Assembly: GCA_017413305.1 (NCBI GenBank)
Contig: JAFPUA010000067.1
Span: forward strand, 1-6,467
Origin: Candidatus Ruminimicrobiellum caprinum
Lineage (GTDB): Bacteria; Elusimicrobiota; Endomicrobiia; Endomicrobiales; Endomicrobiaceae
Direction: 5' to 3'
DNA: 6,467 bases
The translations under genes were made by a program, and so were the position numbers. Positions 3,171 through 6,467 of this stretch are shown piece after piece; position 1 is the stretch's first letter, and each line of letters begins with the position of its first letter. The notes under the pieces were generated by a model that saw only the letters and a program-made list of their open reading frames with translations, searched no databases and was not told the origin of the DNA.

Positions 3171-4961
3171 TTAATTATTATCTATTTGCAACACTGCAAC
3201 AAAAGCTTCAGGTGGAAGTTCTACTTTACCAAACTGTCTCATTTTCTTTTTTCCTTCCTTCTGTTTTTCAAGAAGCTTTCTTTTTCTTGTGATATCTCCA
3301 CCGTAACATTTTGCAAGAACATCTTTTCTCATTGCAGAAATTGTTTCTCTGGCAATAATCTTATTGTTTATTCTAGCCTGTATCGGTATTTCAAACATAT
3401 GACGAGGAATAATTCCCCTTAATTTTTCCGTTAAGAAATGTGCGGCAGTTTGAGCTTTTTCTTTATGGACAATAACGGAAAAAGCATCCACAACTTCCCC
3501 ATTAACAAGTATTTCTAGTTTTACCAAGTCGCCTAATTGTGGAGCAATATGTTCATAGTCAAAAGATGCATAACCTTTCGATACTGATTTTAAAGCATCA
3601 TAAAAACCGACAATAATTTCGGCTAAAGGAATTTCATATTTTAAAATGGCAATTTTCATGTTGACATATTTCATATCAACCTGTTTGCCTCTTTTTTTCT
3701 GGCACAGGTCCATCAATCCACCTAAATATTCCGTAGGCGAAACTATTGTTGCCATAACATACGGTTCCCATATTTCCTGTATTTCTGAATTGTTAGGAAA
3801 TTTAGCAGGATTATCTATAGTTACCATCTGATTTTTAGTTTTTATTTTATAAATAACGTTAGGAGCTGTAACAAGCAAATTTAAACCAAATTCTCTTTCA
3901 AGCCTTTCTCTAACTATTTCCAGATGAAGATGTCCCAAAAAACCACATCTATACCCAAAGCCTAAAGCAACTGATGTTTCAGGAACATATGTCAAAGAAG
4001 AATCTGAAAGTTGTAACTTCTCAAGAGCAATTTTTAAGCTGTCATAATCAGAAGTACTATACGGATAAAGCCCTGCAAAAACAAAAGGATTTACTTCTTT
4101 ATATCCTGCATGAGGATGTGTCGTAGGACGTTTACTTTCGGTAATAGTATCGCCTATTTTCACATCCTGTATAGTTTTAATACCTGCAACAACAAAACCA
4201 ACTTCCCCCGCAGAAAGACCATCAGATTCAACAGGTTTTATTTTCATATATCCCACTTCAAGCACTTCATATTCCGCGCCGGAAGCCATAAAAGTAACTT
4301 TCATACCTTTCTTTATCGTTCCGTCGAAAACTCTTATAATTATTACAACACCTTTATAAGAATCATAAAAAGAATCAAATATCAATGCCGATAACGGCTC
4401 TTCTTTTTTGCCCTGAGGAGCAGGAATATTTGCTATAACAGAATCAACTATCTCATTTATACCTATTCCCTCTTTTGCACTTGCAAGTATAGGCTGATCT
4501 AAAACTTCCAAAGCATCTGTCATCTGCTCATAAGCAGAATCAATATCTGCCGTAGGCAAATCTATTTTATTTATTACGGGAATTATCTTTAAGTTCGCAT
4601 TTTTTGCAAGCATTGTATTTGCAAGTGTTTGCGCTTCAACTCCTTGTGAAGCATCTATAACAAGTATTGCTCCCTCGCATGCTTCCAATGCACGAGAAAC
4701 TTCATAAGTAAAATCAACATGTCCCGGAGTATCAACAAGGTTTAAAATATATTCTTTTCCATCTTTATCTTTATACTGCATTCTAACAGCTTTTGCCTTA
4801 ATTGTAATACCGCGTTCCCTTTCCAGCTCCATACCGTCAAGAATTTGGTCTTTCATTTCTCTCTTGGAAATAGTTCCGGTATATTCCAACAATCTGTCAG
4901 CCAAAGTACTCTTACCATGATCGATGTGTGCTATTATGCAGAAATTTCTAATATTATTCAT
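3171..4961 (-). CDS. lepA: Elongation factor 4 (LepA), ribosome-associated GTPase
   Basis: A translational GTPase of 596 aa, within the family's usual 595-615, that acts on the 70S ribosome and at the inner membrane and influences translocation and initiation. Seen: G1 A-H-I-D-H-G-K-S-T (11-19), G2 E-R-G-I-T-I-K (49-55), G3 D-T-P-G-H (77-81), G4 N-K-I-D (131-134) and G5 S-A-K (161-163). Then follow the beta-barrel domain, the EF-G-like domain with G-F-G-Y-R-C-G-F-L-G-L-L-H-type sequence (here G-F-L-G-H-L-H), and the LepA-specific C-terminal domain ending K-K-M-R-Q-F-G-K-V-E-L-P-P-E-A-F. EF-G domain IV is absent, which separates it from EF-G, and the C-terminal tail separates it from TypA. No near-range Shine-Dalgarno precedes the ATG; GGGAG is 15 bases away. 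It appears monocistronic, with a terminator on each side; lepB, a common neighbour elsewhere, is absent. Confidence 0.98.
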   Translation of the reverse strand: MNNIRNFCIIAHIDHGKSTLADRLLEYTGTISKREMKDQILDGMELERERGITIKAKAVRMQYKDKDGKEYILNLVDTPGHVDFTYEVSRALEACEGAILVIDASQGVEAQTLANTMLAKNANLKIIPVINKIDLPTADIDSAYEQMTDALEVLDQPILASAKEGIGINEIVDSVIANIPAPQGKKEEPLSALIFDSFYDSYKGVVIIIRVFDGTIKKGMKVTFMASGAEYEVLEVGYMKIKPVESDGLSAGEVGFVVAGIKTIQDVKIGDTITESKRPTTHPHAGYKEVNPFVFAGLYPYSTSDYDSLKIALEKLQLSDSSLTYVPETSVALGFGYRCGFLGHLHLEIVRERLEREFGLNLLVTAPNVIYKIKTKNQMVTIDNPAKFPNNSEIQEIWEPYVMATIVSPTEYLGGLMDLCQKKRGKQVDMKYVNMKIAILKYEIPLAEIIVGFYDALKSVSKGYASFDYEHIAPQLGDLVKLEILVNGEVVDAFSVIVHKEKAQTAAHFLTEKLRGIIPRHMFEIPIQARINNKIIARETISAMRKDVLAKCYGGDITRKRKLLEKQKEGKKKMRQFGKVELPPEAFVAVLQIDNN

Positions 4962-4970
4962 TTTTGATAT

Positions 4971-4976
4971 TTTATA
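4971..4976 (-). promoter_or_regulatory. Candidate -10 element of lepA
   Basis: TATAAA on the minus strand ends nine bases before the lepA ATG, the same distance as the -10 of hisD. The region 17 bases upstream is only T-rich (part of the preceding terminator tail), so the -35 is poor. If used, lepA mRNA would also have almost no leader, in line with its missing Shine-Dalgarno. Confidence 0.35.
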
Positions 4977-4992
4977 CTCCCAAATTTACAGC

Positions 4993-5016
4993 GAAAAAAT
5001 CGTAAAACGATTTTCG
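4993..5016 (-). terminator. Rho-independent terminator of the alcohol dehydrogenase-transporter unit
   Basis: On the minus strand AAAATCG (5008-5014) pairs with CGATTTT (4996-5002) around the loop TTTTA. The T-run continues two bases past the stem (TTTTTT in all), then CG pairs imperfectly with the CG before the stem. It lies about 35 bases after the transporter stop and 30 bases before lepA. The stem has only two G-C pairs, so it is of moderate strength. Confidence 0.7.
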
Positions 5017-5048
5017 TAATTTTACAAAATTTTTTTAAAAATTTAAAG

Positions 5049-5987
5049 TTATCGCGAACAAATTCTGTTAAAAATATTTGCCAAGATAGCTCCAGATATA
5101 TTATGCCATACAGAAAAAATTGCTCCCGGCACAGTCGCCATCGCCATAGACGGAAATGCAGTATTTGCAAGACTCGTAGCAAGTCCGGAATTTTGCATCC
5201 CTATTTCTATAGAAACAGCTTTTGTTTTTGCAGCAGACATATGAAATATTTTTCCTAATCCAAAACCACAAGCATATCCAAAAATATTATGTAAAACAAC
5301 TACAACAAAAACTATTATTCCTGTTGTTAAAATACTTTCTGCATTGTAAGCTACAACGGAAGCAATAATAATACATATACCTATCACAGAAATAAGAGGC
5401 AATATTTCTTTAATTTTTCGTGTAAATTTTTCAAAAAATTTATTAATAACAAAACCTAAAACTATAGGAACAATAACAATATTAAGTATAGAAATAAACA
5501 TTACAACAACATCAACATTGATATTTTTATTTAAAATAAGATAAGTTATTGCAGGAGTAAGAAACGGAGCAAGAATAGTATTTATACTTGTCATACTTAC
5601 CGACAAAGCAACATCGCCTTTTGAAAGATACGTAATTACATTACTGGCTGTTCCTCCGGGGCAAGCTCCCACCAAAATAACGCCTATCATTAATGCAGTT
5701 TCGAGATTAAAAATCTTACATAGCAGAAAAGCAAGCAACGGCATTACAATAAATTGAGCCATACAACCGATAATAACATCTCTAGGACGAACAAAAATAA
5801 GTTTAAAATCTTCGACACGAAGAGTAAGTCCCATTCCAAACATAATTACCATTAAGAAATAATTTATCCAACTTAGAGATATCCATAATCCCGTACTTGG
5901 AATAAAAAGTGCAGTTGTCGCGACAATAAGCACGACAACCGCCATAAATCTGCCAACAAATTCACTTATTTGTTTTAATATATTCAT
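5049..5987 (-). CDS. Bile acid:sodium symporter (BASS) family transporter
   Basis: A 312-aa inner-membrane protein with roughly ten hydrophobic segments, a usual size for the bacterial BASS/SBF family, which couples Na+ entry to uptake of organic anions. Family segments seen are M-F-G-M-G-L-T-L (49-56), G-A-C-P-G-G-T-A-S-N (107-116) and E-I-G-M-Q-N-S-G-L-A (261-270). By a constant +1 offset from the N. meningitidis ASBT homologue (recalled, not computed), the sodium-site residues Gln77, Ser114, Asn115, Ser128, Thr132, Glu260 and Gln264 are all present here as Gln78, Ser115, Asn116, Ser129, Thr133, Glu261 and Gln265. So the sodium sites look intact. The substrate is not readable: relatives carry bile acids, pantoate or other organic acids. 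The ATG is seven bases after the dehydrogenase stop with only a weak GAG upstream, so coupled translation is likely. Confidence 0.92.
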   Translation of the reverse strand: MNILKQISEFVGRFMAVVVLIVATTALFIPSTGLWISLSWINYFLMVIMFGMGLTLRVEDFKLIFVRPRDVIIGCMAQFIVMPLLAFLLCKIFNLETALMIGVILVGACPGGTASNVITYLSKGDVALSVSMTSINTILAPFLTPAITYLILNKNINVDVVVMFISILNIVIVPIVLGFVINKFFEKFTRKIKEILPLISVIGICIIIASVVAYNAESILTTGIIVFVVVVLHNIFGYACGFGLGKIFHMSAAKTKAVSIEIGMQNSGLATSLANTAFPSMAMATVPGAIFSVWHNISGAILANIFNRICSR

Positions 5988-5994
5988 TCTGTAC

Positions 5995-6467
5995 TCAAAA
6001 ACTTTCTTTTAAAATTTTTATAACATCTTCATGAGTTAATGCTTTATAACCACCTTTGAGAAGAAATGTTGCATTTGCTATACCTTCAAACATATCTTCC
6101 TTAACGCCAAGCTCTTTTAAACTCATCACAACACCAATTTCTTTCATCCAATTTTCTAACCTATTTAATCCCTCTTTTGCAGCATCTTCGTCGGACATCT
6201 TTGTTACATCAACATCCCAAACATTTTTTGCAAATCTTTTAAATTTTTCAATACCATAAGGCATTATGTGCCTGTAATAAGGCATTGAAACTGCAGCAAG
6301 TGTCATACCGTGCGTAGCATCTGTGTATGCACCTATTGCTTGCCCGAGCATATGTACTTCCCAATCGGTCTTTTTCCCTTTTGCAATAAGAGTATTCAAT
6401 GCCCACGTCGCTGCCCACATGATATTGCTTCTTGCTTCATAATTCTGTGGATCTTTTACTGCTATGC
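5995..6467 (-). CDS. Iron-containing alcohol dehydrogenase (butanol dehydrogenase/YqhD-like), C-terminal part
   Basis: The frame runs open through the right edge, so 156 C-terminal residues are seen; the methionine at 6420 is internal, because residues before it (K-D-P-Q-N-Y-E-A-R-S-N-I) continue the family pattern. It belongs to the group III metal-dependent NAD(P)H alcohol dehydrogenases, which interconvert aldehydes and alcohols, often as a fermentative electron sink. Two of the family's metal ligands are visible: His in W-E-V-H-M-L-G-Q and, fourteen residues later, His in D-A-T-H-G. The Asp and His ligands of the first half, and the cofactor-binding fold, are outside the window. W-A-A-T-W-A-L-N and M-P-Y-Y-R-H-I-M-P-Y-G are typical of the BDH-like branch, as is the ending I-L-K-E-S-F. 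The tail is complete. First visible gene of a unit with the downstream transporter. Confidence 0.94.
   Translation of the reverse strand, partial: IAVKDPQNYEARSNIMWAATWALNTLIAKGKKTDWEVHMLGQAIGAYTDATHGMTLAAVSMPYYRHIMPYGIEKFKRFAKNVWDVDVTKMSDEDAAKEGLNRLENWMKEIGVVMSLKELGVKEDMFEGIANATFLLKGGYKALTHEDVIKILKESF

Noticed and set aside
3186..4394. Several plus-strand frames inside lepA, and others inside hisD and the dehydrogenase
   Set aside because: They lie antisense to strongly recognised genes, have no ribosome binding sites or recognisable domains, and fit chance frames in AT-rich sequence.
4958..5182. A 74-codon minus-strand frame between lepA and the transporter
   Set aside because: It overlaps the transporter C-terminus in another frame and runs through its terminator; composition is that of a shadow frame.

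Overview
The window reads as part of an AT-rich bacterial chromosome with every convincing gene on the minus strand, so transcription runs from high to low coordinates. In transcription order it holds: the C-terminal part of an iron-containing alcohol dehydrogenase (cut by the right edge); a bile acid:sodium symporter (BASS) family transporter; lepA (EF4); a long non-coding, structure-rich interval; two tandem type IV pilin-like genes; hisD; a 73-codon gene of unknown function; and the start of hisB (cut by the left edge). No tRNA, rRNA, CRISPR array or transposase gene is visible. The host cannot be fixed from sequence alone. The short tandem pilin-like proteins with A|FTLVE cleavage sites and an 'IDAR-NKY' segment, next to an anaerobe-style Fe-ADH and low GC, recall Elusimicrobiota (Endomicrobium-like gut lineages). 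That is a tentative guess from memory of those families.

Layout. At 5049-6467, the alcohol dehydrogenase and the transporter are 7 nt apart and end in a hairpin/T-run terminator at 4993-5016. lepA (3171-4961) follows as its own unit and ends before a very large imperfect inverted repeat (3041-3161). A near-consensus sigma70-type promoter (2958-2986) then drives the two pilin genes (2245-2673 and 1844-2224) through an untranslated leader of about 280 nt. The pilin unit ends in two consecutive hairpins (1751-1783 and 1785-1813) that share the same loop heptamer. A second good promoter (1705-1733) sits so close to the hisD ATG that the his mRNA should be essentially leaderless. hisD, the 73-codon gene and hisB are closely packed: a 4-nt ATGA overlap, then a 30-nt gap.

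The most interesting region is the pilin leader (about 2674-2951). It can form a three-way junction near its 5' end (2871-2933). One junction strand plus the following bases are complementary, over two blocks of 11-14 and 8 bp, to a segment about 110 nt downstream (2754-2781). That downstream segment can instead pair locally with a second copy of the same 8-mer at 2742-2749. Two copies of TCTCCTGCA in the leader match the pilin Shine-Dalgarno sequence in antisense. This mutually exclusive layout looks like a regulatory RNA controlling pilin expression, and I do not recognise it as a known riboswitch class.

Two further points need checking. HisD lacks about 30 N-terminal residues and has Val where E. 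coli HisD has the NAD-contacting Gln188. A small unknown gene is wedged between hisD and hisB, with no hisC in the window.
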